Shown here: positions 14,018-21,852 of the stretch, one piece after another
Numbering within the stretch: the stretch's first letter is position 1
Layout of the letters: every line of letters begins with the position of its first letter
NCBI GenBank assembly: GCA_030156225.1
Contig: JASGMW010000033.1
Span: forward strand, 1-32,390
Source: Methanofollis sp.
GTDB lineage: Archaea > Halobacteriota > Methanomicrobia > Methanomicrobiales > Methanofollaceae
DNA length: 32,390 bases
Direction: 5' to 3'
Program-made: the position numbers and the translations under genes
Notes under the pieces: model-generated
What the model was told of the DNA's origin: nothing
The model's database searches: none
What the model saw: the letters and a program-made list of their open reading frames with translations, nothing else

Positions 14018-14241
14018 GCAACCGCCCCGTCGAGGATCGGGCATCTCGGCCCCTCGCCGTAGTCCAGAAAAAGAAGCGCATGGCTCGCCCTGGTCGCGCC
14101 GACGAAGTACACCCGCCGCTCCTCGGCGCGGCGGTCAGGATCGGTGAGATCGGAGAGGCGGCCCCTGAGACACCCGGTGTGCAGGAGCACCGCGGCCGCC
14201 TCCAGCCCCTTCGCCGCCTGGACCGTATCGACCCGCACCAT
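14014..14241 (-). pseudogene. UvrD/Rep-type helicase C-terminal relic
   Basis: The 75-codon frame MVRVDTVQAAKGLEAAAVLLHTGCLRGRLSDLTDPDRRAEERRVYFVGATRASHALLFLDYGEGP shows helicase motif V (VDTVQAAKGLE) and motif VI (EERRVYFVGATRA) of superfamily I DNA helicases. All motifs upstream (Walker A, II, III, IV) are missing. The frame continues upstream without a start as ARGYEIAPG. Another frame just beyond gives SLGPIPLLEGIALEVSAGREGI, plausibly the preceding helicase residues after a frameshift. It is the tail of a decayed helicase gene. Confidence 0.6.
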
Positions 14242-14859
14242 CCCTGGCGCGATCTCATATCCCCTCGCGGCCGGCTGAAACTTCGAGTGCGATCCCTTCG
14301 AGGAGAGGGATCGGGCCGAGGGATGTTGCAGGGGCGCTCATTCGCCAGCCTCCGCTCTGAACCGCCGATCGTGCCGAAACACGCTGCCTGGCCGGGACCC
14401 CCGCATGCGGCATGCCCGTCGGCGCCGGACAGAACCCATCTGTTCCCGGAGGGCGACGCCATAGATGCCCCGGCGGAGAGCCTCCTGTTTCTCAGCCATC
14501 ACATCTGCTTCCGCCGCTTCGCCGCCGTCTGGGCCCGGTCGTGCTCTGCTCTCTACGCCGCGTCGAGGACCTCCCGGAGGGTGCCGCCGAGAGATATTTT
14601 CCGGCTGCAGACACACGCGCGCAGGCGTACCGGAAGCCGGATCGTCATGCACCATGCTGCGTGTTCCGGGTTTCGGGTTCTGCGTACAACCACTTCCTGC
14701 ACCTCCGCACGTACCCCATTGAACGGTGCCCTATAGGGTTCATTCTTATGGAGCGCGGGATATCTCCGGTCTCTCCGTCGTACGATTCGCCCGAACAGAT
14801 GCAATCCATCGTCCGACCCGGGCGAAAAATGATATTGCGTCACTCATAACACCCTGTCA
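14242..14859. other. Decayed sequence upstream of helicase relic
   Basis: Open frames on both strands are arginine-rich and mutually overlapping. On the minus strand short plausible pieces (RKISLGGTLREVLDAA, EADVMAEKQEALRRGIYGVAL) lie in different frames, consistent with a gene broken many times, perhaps the missing helicase body. The last 100 bases should carry the promoter of the next plus-strand gene. Confidence 0.35.
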
Positions 14860-15462
14860 ATGAAGGGAGCGGAGAGTCCGGACGAGGCGGTGTCTGCACT
14901 GCAGGCAGAACTGCTCCTCGTCGCCATTGTGATCATCCTCTCTGCAATGATCCTTGCGTATCTTCTCCTGACATCCGGTATGCTGTCCTTCGATCCCGGC
15001 ATGGCAGGAGCGCCCTGCATCTTCGAGATCGTCTCGATCAACCATCTCGATGAAGATGGACAGACCCTCAAATACGACAGCCGGGTCACGCTCCGGTACA
15101 ACCGCACGCCGACCTCCCCGGACATCAGAGACCCCGCCTATCTGATGCGGCAGTACCTGGGATATCAGGAAGAAAACGCCGACCGGACGGCCTGGTACGT
15201 CAAGGACGATCTCTCCGCGCAGTTTTTCAGGAACGGCGAGGCATTGCCCTCCAGAATCCCGACCATGGAAGCGCACGAATACATATCGACGCACCATTAC
15301 GGCGTCCAGTACATCACCGGCACCGGCAGCCAGTGGTGTCCCGGCGGCTCGATCACCATCGACTTCACCGACGGCACCTTCAGGCCGGGCGACAATGTGC
15401 GCGTCGAAATCTATTCGAACACCGACGGCCGGCTCATCTCGGCCGACACCCATACCGCATGA
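14860..15462 (+). CDS. Pilin-like exported protein (archaeal type IV pilin N-domain)
   Basis: The N-terminus MKGAESPDEAVSALQAELLLVAIVIILSAMILAYLLL has the short charged leader, the cleavage-site region DEAVSA and the following hydrophobic helix of archaeal class III pilin-like proteins. The 160-residue external domain has beta-strand patterns (GAPCIFEIVSINHL, DSRVTLRYNRTP) and ends GGSITIDFTDGTFRPGDNVRVEIYSN, a common ending in archaeal pilin-like surface proteins. The role is a membrane-anchored or filament-associated surface protein. The gene converges with the DUF99 gene and overlaps its end by 29 bp. Confidence 0.7.
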   Translation: MKGAESPDEAVSALQAELLLVAIVIILSAMILAYLLLTSGMLSFDPGMAGAPCIFEIVSINHLDEDGQTLKYDSRVTLRYNRTPTSPDIRDPAYLMRQYLGYQEENADRTAWYVKDDLSAQFFRNGEALPSRIPTMEAHEYISTHHYGVQYITGTGSQWCPGGSITIDFTDGTFRPGDNVRVEIYSNTDGRLISADTHTA

Positions 15463-16003
15463 CAGCGCGTGCGGCCAGGCGCGCCACCCGCAGGGGCTCC
15501 GGAACCTTTCCTTCGAGGGTGAACGCATCGACGACCCGTCCCGCCGTATCCTGATCGATCCCGACCGCCCTGATATAGACAGTATAGCCGTTTTTCAGAC
15601 GAAGCGGCAGACGATTCCCCAGGCGGCGGTAGGCTGCAACCCTCAGATCGTCGCCAGGAAACAGGGCGGCAATCTTTTCCTCCAGCCCTTCGGAATCTTC
15701 GTACGTCGCCACGACGACCGGCACCCCGGTGGCCGCATGCACCTCCGCCGGGTCGATGACATTATACCAGGCGACAATACAGCCGGAGAGCATGATCAGG
15801 TTGACGTCCCGCCTCCTGAGACCCCGGTACAGCGCGATCACCGCCTCTGTCGCATCCATGCCGCCGACCGTCGCCTCCCCGACACCGACGCCGTCGATCA
15901 CGCGGTCCCTGCGCATCACCACGCCGGCAAGCACCGATCGATCCCGCCCCCTGAAACTCTCCGCGACCCCGAGCACGCGCAGCCCTTTTTTTGCGGCATG
16001 CAT
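15434..16003 (-). CDS. DUF99 family protein (endonuclease V-like fold)
   Basis: The 189-residue protein has the DUF99 pattern: KKGLRVLGVAESF, SVLAGVVMRRDRVIDGV, DATEAVIALYRGLRRRDVNLIMLSGCIVAWYNVID and VPVVVATYEDSEGLEE. DUF99 is an archaeal family with an RNase H-like, endonuclease V-related fold and no firmly known role. The start at 16003 is divergent from the aglJ-like gene 39 bp away, so the two share a promoter region. Its 3' end overlaps the convergent pilin-like gene. Confidence 0.85.
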   Translation of the reverse strand: MHAAKKGLRVLGVAESFRGRDRSVLAGVVMRRDRVIDGVGVGEATVGGMDATEAVIALYRGLRRRDVNLIMLSGCIVAWYNVIDPAEVHAATGVPVVVATYEDSEGLEEKIAALFPGDDLRVAAYRRLGNRLPLRLKNGYTVYIRAVGIDQDTAGRVVDAFTLEGKVPEPLRVARLAARAVMRYGCRPR

Positions 16004-16042
16004 GGAAGCACTTATGATTATGGATTTTTTAATAATACCTCA

Positions 16043-16966
16043 ATGGAGATCGAAAAAGATCAGGTGTGCATTCTCATTCCCACCCTGAACGAGGCCCCGA
16101 CAATCGGCGACCTTGTCCTGGCCTTTCGCGCGCGGGGCTACGGCCGCATTCTCGTAATGGACGGCAACAGCACCGACGGCACCGCAGGGCTCGCGGAAAC
16201 AGCCGGGGCCAGGGTCCGCCTCCAGAGCGGAAAGGGAAAAGGCAACGCCATCATCGAAGCCGCCGACATCATCGATCTCCCCTATGTGCTCATGCTCGAC
16301 GGCGACGGAACCTATCTTCCCGAAGATGCCGAAAAAATGCTCCTGCCCCTGTTTTCAGGCTACGACCATGTCATCGGCAACCGTCTGGCGTTCCCTGACC
16401 CGCACGCATTCACCCGCATGAACCTGACCGGAAACCACCTCATCAACTACTTCTTCAGACTCGCCCACGGGCGCGACCTCAACGACATCCTCTCAGGCTA
16501 CCGGGCGTTCACCCTGACATCCCTCAGGGGAATGAACCTCCGGGAAGCCGGGTTCGAAATCGAGACCGAAATGGCGGTGCAGGCAGTGAAGTTCAACCAG
16601 CAGATCGCCGTCGTCCCGGTAACCTATCGCGAACGGCCGGGTACGCAGACCAAACTCAATCCCCTTCAGGACGGCATGCGGATCCTTTCGGCGATCTATC
16701 GTTTCGCAAAGATGAACAATCCGCTCTTTTATTTCGGTCTGATCGGCGCCTCCCTCGCCCTTGCCGGCGGGGTGATGGGGGTGTACGTGCTCATCGAATG
16801 GCTCAACCACATCGAGCACATCCCCATGACCATCCTCACCGTCCTCCTGATCATGGTCGGGATCGAGGTCTTCATGTTCGGGGTGATCGGCGACATGCTC
16901 CTCGCGTATCACCGCGAGGTCATCAGGGAAATTCAGCAGTTGCAGCCGCCGAAAAAACCTGAATAA
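16043..16966 (+). CDS. aglJ: AglJ-type dolichol-phosphate glycosyltransferase (GT2)
   Basis: From the ATG at 16043 the protein is a family 2 glycosyltransferase: QVCILIPTLNEAPTIGDLVLAF, GRILVMDGNSTDGTAGLAE, a DGD metal site in YVLMLDGDGTYLPEDAEKM, NDILSGYRAF and FEIETEMAVQA. The C-terminus has two membrane helices (NPLFYFGLIGASLALAGGVMGVYVLIEWL and ILTVLLIMVGIEVFMFGVIGDML). This matches AglJ-like enzymes that add the first sugar to dolichol phosphate for archaeal N-glycosylation. The long ORF in the track includes an upstream non-coding part, antisense to DUF99. The 3' end overlaps the convergent aldolase by 34 bp. Confidence 0.85.
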   Translation: MEIEKDQVCILIPTLNEAPTIGDLVLAFRARGYGRILVMDGNSTDGTAGLAETAGARVRLQSGKGKGNAIIEAADIIDLPYVLMLDGDGTYLPEDAEKMLLPLFSGYDHVIGNRLAFPDPHAFTRMNLTGNHLINYFFRLAHGRDLNDILSGYRAFTLTSLRGMNLREAGFEIETEMAVQAVKFNQQIAVVPVTYRERPGTQTKLNPLQDGMRILSAIYRFAKMNNPLFYFGLIGASLALAGGVMGVYVLIEWLNHIEHIPMTILTVLLIMVGIEVFMFGVIGDMLLAYHREVIREIQQLQPPKKPE

Positions 16967-17478
16967 GCAATCACACGGCAGGCATGCTCGGCGAGGGAAG
17001 TATAGAGATATGCCTCCTCCAGGTTTTTTCCTGCGGCAAAAGTGCCGTGGCCGCGCGCGATTGCAAGATGCCCTTCGCCGAGCGCCGCCGCCACGCTGTC
17101 TGCCAGCTCCTGCGTGCCAGGCGCCCCGCCGACCACCGGGATCGCGGGACAGAGCATCTCCCCTTCGGAGTCACGCGGGATCACCCGGTCGAGGACGAGA
17201 GAGGCCGCGACCGCATGGGGGGGGTGGGCATGAACGATCGCCCGGTGCGACGACAGACAATAGACTGCCTGATGCACGCGGTACTCGCTCGACGCGCCGG
17301 TCGGCGCCGGCCCCTCCAGGGCTGCAAATATCAGATCGCCCGGTTCGTCCAGGTACGCGCCCGTCCCGGTGATCACAAACCCGTCCCCTTCTCTCCGGCT
17401 CATATTCCCGAAATTTCCACCGACCAGGCCCTCCGTGAAGAGCCTCACGCCGATCCTTGCAAAATCCTGATCCTGCAT
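16933..17478 (-). CDS. Class II aldolase/adducin-family protein (FucA-like)
   Basis: From the ATG at 17478 (MQDQDFARIGVRLFTEGLVGGNFGNMSRREGDGFVITGTGAYLDE) the protein follows the class II aldolase fold. The zinc histidines are in AIVHAHPPHAVAA and HGTFAAGKNLEEAY, and the catalytic-type glutamate is in SSEYRVHQAVY. In methanogens, fuculose-1-phosphate aldolase-like enzymes of this family are proposed to make lactaldehyde for coenzyme F420. Substrate cannot be fixed from sequence. The gene overlaps the upstream endonuclease III-like gene by 34 bp, so they are one transcription unit. Length (181 residues) is normal. Confidence 0.85.
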   Translation of the reverse strand: MQDQDFARIGVRLFTEGLVGGNFGNMSRREGDGFVITGTGAYLDEPGDLIFAALEGPAPTGASSEYRVHQAVYCLSSHRAIVHAHPPHAVAASLVLDRVIPRDSEGEMLCPAIPVVGGAPGTQELADSVAAALGEGHLAIARGHGTFAAGKNLEEAYLYTSLAEHACRVIAYSGFFGGCNC

Positions 17479-18077
17479 TCTTCGCACCTCTTTTTTCCGC
17501 AAAATTCCTTGGCGTACTCGACGATCCAGCCGTGCGCCCGGGCATGGGCGGCTGCGTCCCCGGACAGCACCCGTTCGAAGAGCTCCTTGAGTTCCCGGTA
17601 TGATCCCGAAATCCCCATGCACCCGCAGATGCGCCTGGTATACGCATCGATCACAAACGACGCCCTTCCGAATCCATAACAGAGAATGCTGTCCGCCGTC
17701 TCCTCTCCGACGCCATTGACCCCGAGGAGCATTGCCCGCAGATCCGCGGTCGGCATCTCTGCCAGGGCTCCGACACCGCCGGCATCCTGCACCTTCCGGC
17801 AGATCGCCTTCAGGCGCCGTGTTTTTACCCGGTAAAACCCTGTGGAGCGGATATGATCTTCGATTGCAGCGATCTCGGCAGCTGCGATCCCCTCAGGCGA
17901 ACAGATACCCTCCTTCCTGAGGTTATCGAGGGCCCGCTCCACGTTCTCCCAGCGGGTCTGCTGGGTGAGCACCGCGCCGATGATCACCTCATCTGTCGGG
18001 GCATCCCACCAGACGAACCTGCCGTACCGTCGTTCAAAGAGATCCAGCAGCGCCACTATGCGCTCTTCAGGGTTCAT
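17445..18077 (-). CDS. Endonuclease III-like DNA glycosylase (HhH-GPD)
   Basis: The protein has the HhH-GPD fold: DEVIIGAVLTQQTRWENVERAL, FYRVKTRRLKAICRKV, the helix-hairpin-helix LLGVNGVGEETADSILCYGF and the catalytic Asp in SFVIDAYTRRI. The lysine that makes endonuclease III a lyase (GVGRKTA) is replaced by Glu (GVGEETA). This suggests a monofunctional base glycosylase such as the MagIII/MpgII type. The C-terminal cysteines (FCGKKRCEEC) resemble an iron-sulfur loop but only three are present and spacing is tight. A GTG at 18089 could add four residues; the ATG at 18077 is preferred. It repairs damaged, probably alkylated, bases. Confidence 0.85.
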   Translation of the reverse strand: MNPEERIVALLDLFERRYGRFVWWDAPTDEVIIGAVLTQQTRWENVERALDNLRKEGICSPEGIAAAEIAAIEDHIRSTGFYRVKTRRLKAICRKVQDAGGVGALAEMPTADLRAMLLGVNGVGEETADSILCYGFGRASFVIDAYTRRICGCMGISGSYRELKELFERVLSGDAAAHARAHGWIVEYAKEFCGKKRCEECRIRILQGSA

Positions 18078-18119
18078 AAAAAGATACACGGAATTCTGGC
18101 TCTCGCCATCCGGTTGTGA

Positions 18120-18392
18120 TCAGTCGATCAGGGGTCTGAGGATCTGCTCGAGGGTATCGGCACGGGTCACGCCCTCGAGTTTATGCATAACAATACCGTC
18201 TTTTTCGATAATAAGCGTCGGCACTACCCTGATACCGTACTTCGTCGCCGCCTCCATGTTCTCGTCGACGTCCACCTTTTTGATCTCGACGTCGTCGCCG
18301 AGTTTCTGTTTGAGTTCCTCGATGATCGGCGTCTGCATCTTGCACGGCCCGCACCAGGTCGCAAAAAAGTCTGTCAGTACTGGTTTGCTCAT
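18120..18392 (-). CDS. Thioredoxin (WCGPC)
   Basis: A 90-residue thioredoxin with the classic active site: VLTDFFATWCGPCKMQTPIIEEL, KKVDVDENMEAATKYGIRVVPTLIIEKDG, including the cis-proline VVPT. It is a cytoplasmic dithiol-disulfide reductant. The start is preceded by GAGGGAGA. It lies 12 bp downstream of a second thioredoxin and is likely co-transcribed with it. Confidence 0.95.
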   Translation of the reverse strand: MSKPVLTDFFATWCGPCKMQTPIIEELKQKLGDDVEIKKVDVDENMEAATKYGIRVVPTLIIEKDGIVMHKLEGVTRADTLEQILRPLID

Positions 18393-18404
18393 ATTCTCCC
18401 TCGG

Positions 18405-18686
18405 TTATGCATGATCATCAATCAGAGAGGTTAAAATTGTTTCGAGGGTGTCGGTGTCGGCGAGGCGTTCAAAGCGTTTCACGACCTTTCCGTCCTTTTC
18501 GATGACAACCGTCGGAACGATCACCAGACGATATGCTGCAATGAGATCGCGTCTTTCACCGACGTCGATTTTCCTGAACTCCACCGCATCTCCGATGCGA
18601 GCCGCCAGTTCGTCGACGATCGCCGTCTGTTTCTTGCAGGGTTCGCACCATGCCGAAAAGAAGTCGATGAGCACCGGCCTTCCCAT
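18405..18686 (-). CDS. Thioredoxin-like protein (WCEPC)
   Basis: The 93-residue protein is a paralogue of its downstream neighbour but has WCEPC in place of WCGPC (VLIDFFSAWCEPCKKQTAIVDEL) and the cis-proline VIVPTVVIEKDG. The Gly-to-Glu change between the active-site cysteines should alter redox potential or partner choice. A tandem duplication followed by divergence is the simplest history. Both cysteines are kept, so it should be redox-active. Confidence 0.93.
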   Translation of the reverse strand: MGRPVLIDFFSAWCEPCKKQTAIVDELAARIGDAVEFRKIDVGERRDLIAAYRLVIVPTVVIEKDGKVVKRFERLADTDTLETILTSLIDDHA

Positions 18687-18728
18687 GATCTGTCGAATGG
18701 GAAAAAAGAGAAGATAAAGGTATCCGGT

Positions 18729-20186
18729 CTATTTCGAGAGGATCGCCATGATGATCCGCCCGTATGCGGGCCGCGTCACCAGCACCCCGATGAGCACGCC
18801 GAGGATGTTGATGATCGCAAAGCCCCGCAGGGTCGAAAGGTCCATCAGCGCAAGCGGGAGCATCGCGATGAAGGTGGTCGATGCGGCCACGACGATGATG
18901 CCGAGGGCACGCGACAGCCTTTTCAGATAAACGCTCTTCGACGGCACCCGCCCCTCGTACAGCACCTCGTCGGTGATGACGACCAGTTGATCGATGCCCG
19001 TACCCATCACGGCGATGATGCCGGCGATCGAGGCGAGGTCCAGCTGCTGGACGAACCGGGCAATACCGAGAAGGATGATGATCTCGGAGAGATTGACCAG
19101 GATCATCGGGAGCACGATGCTCGGCTCGCGGTATCTGAAGTAGATCACGACACCGACGGTGATCAGGGCAAAGAGCGCCGCAACAAAGGCGACGACCTTG
19201 AAGTAGTCCCCGAGCGTGGCCGAAACCGAACCCGAACCCGCCACTGTCACGCCTACCGGCAGTGCGCCGGCGCGCAGGTGGATCTCGAGATTCTGCGCGT
19301 CCTGCATGCCCGCGTCGCCGGTGCCGGTGGAGGCGCGGAGTTCACGGGTCGACTCGACCTTCAACTTTGCCGCAAGGTCGGACGAGAGCGGCGCCGAGTA
19401 GACCGTCTTGTTGTCCAGGAGCATGATCAACTCATGGTGTTCAGGGTCGTTGACGGCATTGGAGGAGATCGCCGCCTCTCTGAACGCGTCTGCACCCGCC
19501 TCGCTGAGGGTGAACCCGACACCCCAGTCGTTCGATCCCGGCGGATAGACGGTCGGGACAGAGACACTGGTGACGGCTTCGCCGAACAGCACGTGCTCGC
19601 TCTCGTTGTCTGCCGTCTGGACCCTGATCTCGAACTTGCCCTGCTGGCCGACCACCTCGTTCGCCGTCTTCATGTCGACGCCCGCAAGTTCGACGCGCAC
19701 ATAGCGGGTGACGCCGTTCAGGCCGGTCAGAACGTTCACCCGTGCGTCCTTGGTGCCGAGGCTGTTGACCTTGTTTTCAAGGATCCTTTTTACATCCTCG
19801 GCAGTATCTCTGGAAACTCCGGGGTTGTAGGTAACGATCGCCGCACCCTCTTTGAGGAGGACCGGCTGGAGTTCATCCTGCGAGACTTTCTTCCTGATCT
19901 CGATCTGATCGGCTGAAATCGCGACGACCTCGGCATCCAGATCCCGGCTGAGGTTCTCCGCGAGCCGGTCGATGGGCACATCTGTCTGAACGGTGACCAC
20001 CTCCGCCTGGAACTCCATCTGAAGCCAGGATCCTTCCTGGAGATCCAGACCGTACTGGAGATTGGTCGTGAATGCTCCGTCTTCGAAATGTGGTCCGATA
20101 GAGATGACGGAGCCGACGACGAAGACGAGGAGGAGGAGGACGCGCCAGTCGCCAAGCAGTTTTCTGAGGAGACTATCGTTGCTCAT
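18729..20186 (-). CDS. secD: Protein-export membrane protein SecD
   Basis: SecD (485 residues) works with SecF at the SecYEG channel and helps pull proteins across the membrane. The N-terminal helix (WRVLLLLVFVVGSVISIG) is followed by LQYGLDLQEGSWLQMEF, the SecD signature (normally GLDLxGG), then the large external P1 region. Five C-terminal helices follow, including GTGIDQLVVITDEVLYEGR, ALGIIVVAASTTFIAMLPL and the LRGFAIINILGVLIGVLVTRPAYGRI ending. It overlaps secF by four bases (ATGA), giving the usual archaeal order secF-secD. Confidence 0.96.
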   Translation of the reverse strand: MSNDSLLRKLLGDWRVLLLLVFVVGSVISIGPHFEDGAFTTNLQYGLDLQEGSWLQMEFQAEVVTVQTDVPIDRLAENLSRDLDAEVVAISADQIEIRKKVSQDELQPVLLKEGAAIVTYNPGVSRDTAEDVKRILENKVNSLGTKDARVNVLTGLNGVTRYVRVELAGVDMKTANEVVGQQGKFEIRVQTADNESEHVLFGEAVTSVSVPTVYPPGSNDWGVGFTLSEAGADAFREAAISSNAVNDPEHHELIMLLDNKTVYSAPLSSDLAAKLKVESTRELRASTGTGDAGMQDAQNLEIHLRAGALPVGVTVAGSGSVSATLGDYFKVVAFVAALFALITVGVVIYFRYREPSIVLPMILVNLSEIIILLGIARFVQQLDLASIAGIIAVMGTGIDQLVVITDEVLYEGRVPSKSVYLKRLSRALGIIVVAASTTFIAMLPLALMDLSTLRGFAIINILGVLIGVLVTRPAYGRIIMAILSK

Positions 20187-21040
20187 ACGTGTTTCCCCTG
20201 TTTCATCACATAACCTTTGAGTATGCCGGCGTTGAGCATCCAGGTGTTCATCAGGTCAACACAGAGACCGATCAGGAGGACCGACGCGATCTGGGAGAGC
20301 ACCTCGACCTGGCCCAGGGTGGTGACGACAAACATCGCACCGACGGCGGCGATGGTCGTGGTCGTCATGATGATCCCGGTCCTGTAGGCGCCTGCAAGTT
20401 TTTCTTCGGTCTTTCCCTGCCGTTTGAGGAGTCGGCTCGTGAGGAGAATGTCGCTGTCCACCGAATACCCGATGAGCATCAGGAGCGCAGCAGTGGTCGA
20501 GAGGGTCAGCGGGATGCCGATGATATCCATGATCGCCGCCGTGATGACGATATCTGAAAATGCCGAGAGCACGACTGCGGTGGAGGGCACCAGGGTCCTG
20601 AAGGCGATGAAGACGACCAGCGCCATCCCGATAAACGAGAATACGAGTGCAATGAGCGCCTGGTACTGCAGCGCGGCGCCGAACGCCTCGCCGATCTGGT
20701 CGATCTTCGCCTCAGGGTAGCGATCCGTTACCTTTCCGGTGAGTTCCCTGTACTGATCGTCGGACATCGGACCGAATTTAATGTACTTTCCGCCGTTCAG
20801 TCCTTCACCGATACTTTCCAGGGGGAATCCGGAAAAATAACTTTCGATCTCTGCGACGCTCTCGTCCGTTATGATCGTCACCGCCGTACCGCCGGCAAAA
20901 TCTATGCCCGGCGTCACCGGCATCCCGGTGCCCGCCCAGTTTATGGCGAGCATGCCGAGGGCCAGCAGAAGCACAATGAGAGGCACCGTCATCATCTGCT
21001 TCGGAGGGTATTTATTGACATCATAGGTGGCAAAACCCAT
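20183..21040 (-). CDS. secF: Protein-export membrane protein SecF
   Basis: The 285-residue protein has the SecF N-terminal helix, the D1 motif PGIDFAGGTAVTI, a short external P4 region and five C-terminal helices, with VVFIAFRTLVPSTAVVLSAFSDIVITAAIMDIIGI and YSVDSDILLTSRLLKR characteristic of the family. It is translated first and coupled to secD. The ATG at 21040 follows a TATA-like element about 30 bp upstream. Confidence 0.96.
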   Translation of the reverse strand: MGFATYDVNKYPPKQMMTVPLIVLLLALGMLAINWAGTGMPVTPGIDFAGGTAVTIITDESVAEIESYFSGFPLESIGEGLNGGKYIKFGPMSDDQYRELTGKVTDRYPEAKIDQIGEAFGAALQYQALIALVFSFIGMALVVFIAFRTLVPSTAVVLSAFSDIVITAAIMDIIGIPLTLSTTAALLMLIGYSVDSDILLTSRLLKRQGKTEEKLAGAYRTGIIMTTTTIAAVGAMFVVTTLGQVEVLSQIASVLLIGLCVDLMNTWMLNAGILKGYVMKQGKHV

Positions 21041-21063
21041 ATTTACTTACTCTGCCGCATAGG

Positions 21064-21076
21064 GGATTAAATATTT
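21064..21076 (-). promoter_or_regulatory. Putative TATA box of secFD
   Basis: On the minus strand CCAAATATTTAATC is centred about 30 bp before the secF start codon, predicting a very short leader. Confidence 0.5.
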
Positions 21077-21195
21077 GGATAACGTCCGTTGCACTCGTGT
21101 TCTCTGAAATACCCGGAGGATCCGATCGGCATCATTCGGGTCCGGGTTGTTTAATGTTCAGGGGCACAGAGAAATGGAACCAGAATAGAAATTTA

Positions 21196-21203
21196 TTTAT
21201 AAT
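21196..21203 (+). promoter_or_regulatory. TATA box of the DUF2551 gene
   Basis: TTTATAAT is centred near 21199. A start site about 25 bp downstream would fall on the ATG at 21224, not on the ORF-track start at 21209. Confidence 0.55.
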
Positions 21204-21223
21204 GTACAATGCCACACTCCGTT

Positions 21224-21538
21224 ATGTGGTCCCCGGCCGATTTCAAGAAGGAGATTGAGGCCCGCCTCACGAAATATCTCTCCCGGGACAGCACGGGTAT
21301 TCGCCACGAGGTGCTTGCGTTCTTCGTCAGGATAAAGTCAACGACGATACCTGAACTCTACACCCGGCTTTCCAGGACCTTTACGACAACGTATCACTCT
21401 GTGGCCTCAATGGTTGGTATCATCGCTTCACGGATGGGCATCCTGCATGTGAAGCGGGATCAGGACGGACCGAATGCCGTCTATCAGATCAAAGAAGAAT
21501 ACGTGTGCATGGTCGCCCGTCTGCTCGAATGCGGCTGA
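21224..21538 (+). CDS. DUF2551 winged-helix protein
   Basis: The protein (MWSPADFKKEIEARLTKYLSRDSTGIRHEVLAFFVRIKSTTIPELYTRLSRTFTTTYHSVASMVGIIASRMGILHVKRD) matches the small archaeal DUF2551 family, predicted winged-helix DNA-binding proteins. The helix pair TIPELYTRLS and TYHSVASMVGII would be the helix-turn-helix, and AVYQIKEEYV the wing end. I choose the ATG at 21224 because the TATA position predicts a leaderless transcript starting there; the ATG at 21209 would add five residues. It is probably a regulator, target unknown. Confidence 0.75.
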   Translation: MWSPADFKKEIEARLTKYLSRDSTGIRHEVLAFFVRIKSTTIPELYTRLSRTFTTTYHSVASMVGIIASRMGILHVKRDQDGPNAVYQIKEEYVCMVARLLECG

Positions 21539-21586
21539 CCCGGCGATCAGAACAATTTTACCTTTTCCAATGTCCACATATAAAGG

Positions 21587-21850
21587 ATGATAAGGATCCG
21601 GAGAGATTTCTCTTCTGAGAGGATCACGGTTTCGGACGATGTGATCGCGTATATCGAAAAAAAGGGCACGGATTTCAGGGTGTCCACGTCATGCGGCGGC
21701 CCGATTCTCCTGCCGGTCTCGGTGAAACCACCGAAAAACACCGATGTTCAGGTCGGGGCCGGCCGCCGCAGGATCTATGTATCGATGTATCAGGCGCCGT
21801 ATATCGATACGATCGACATGGCACTGATTCCTTTCTCTGAACATGACTGA
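21587..21850 (+). CDS. Small conserved protein of unknown function
   Basis: The 87-residue protein reads ERITVSDDVIAYIEKKGTDFRVSTSCGGPILLPVSVKPPKN and ends AGRRRIYVSMYQAPYIDTIDMALIPF. The pattern (start helix, beta-strand, a Cys-Gly-Gly-Pro turn, two strands) recalls small CC/Se-motif or HesB-like proteins, but only one cysteine is present and I do not assign a family. A TATA-like CATATAAA lies only about 10 bp before the ATG, so the true start may be further in or the transcript may begin elsewhere. It is followed by archease after 2 bp and is likely in that operon. Confidence 0.65.
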   Translation: MIRIRRDFSSERITVSDDVIAYIEKKGTDFRVSTSCGGPILLPVSVKPPKNTDVQVGAGRRRIYVSMYQAPYIDTIDMALIPFSEHD

Positions 21851-21852
21851 TC

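Noticed and set aside
15395-16042. N-terminal extension of the aglJ-like ORF
   Set aside because: It is antisense to DUF99, and the glycosyltransferase fold starts exactly at the ATG at 16043.
18987-19916. 309-aa plus-strand ORF
   Set aside because: Antisense to secD, with Asp/Arg/His-rich shadow composition.
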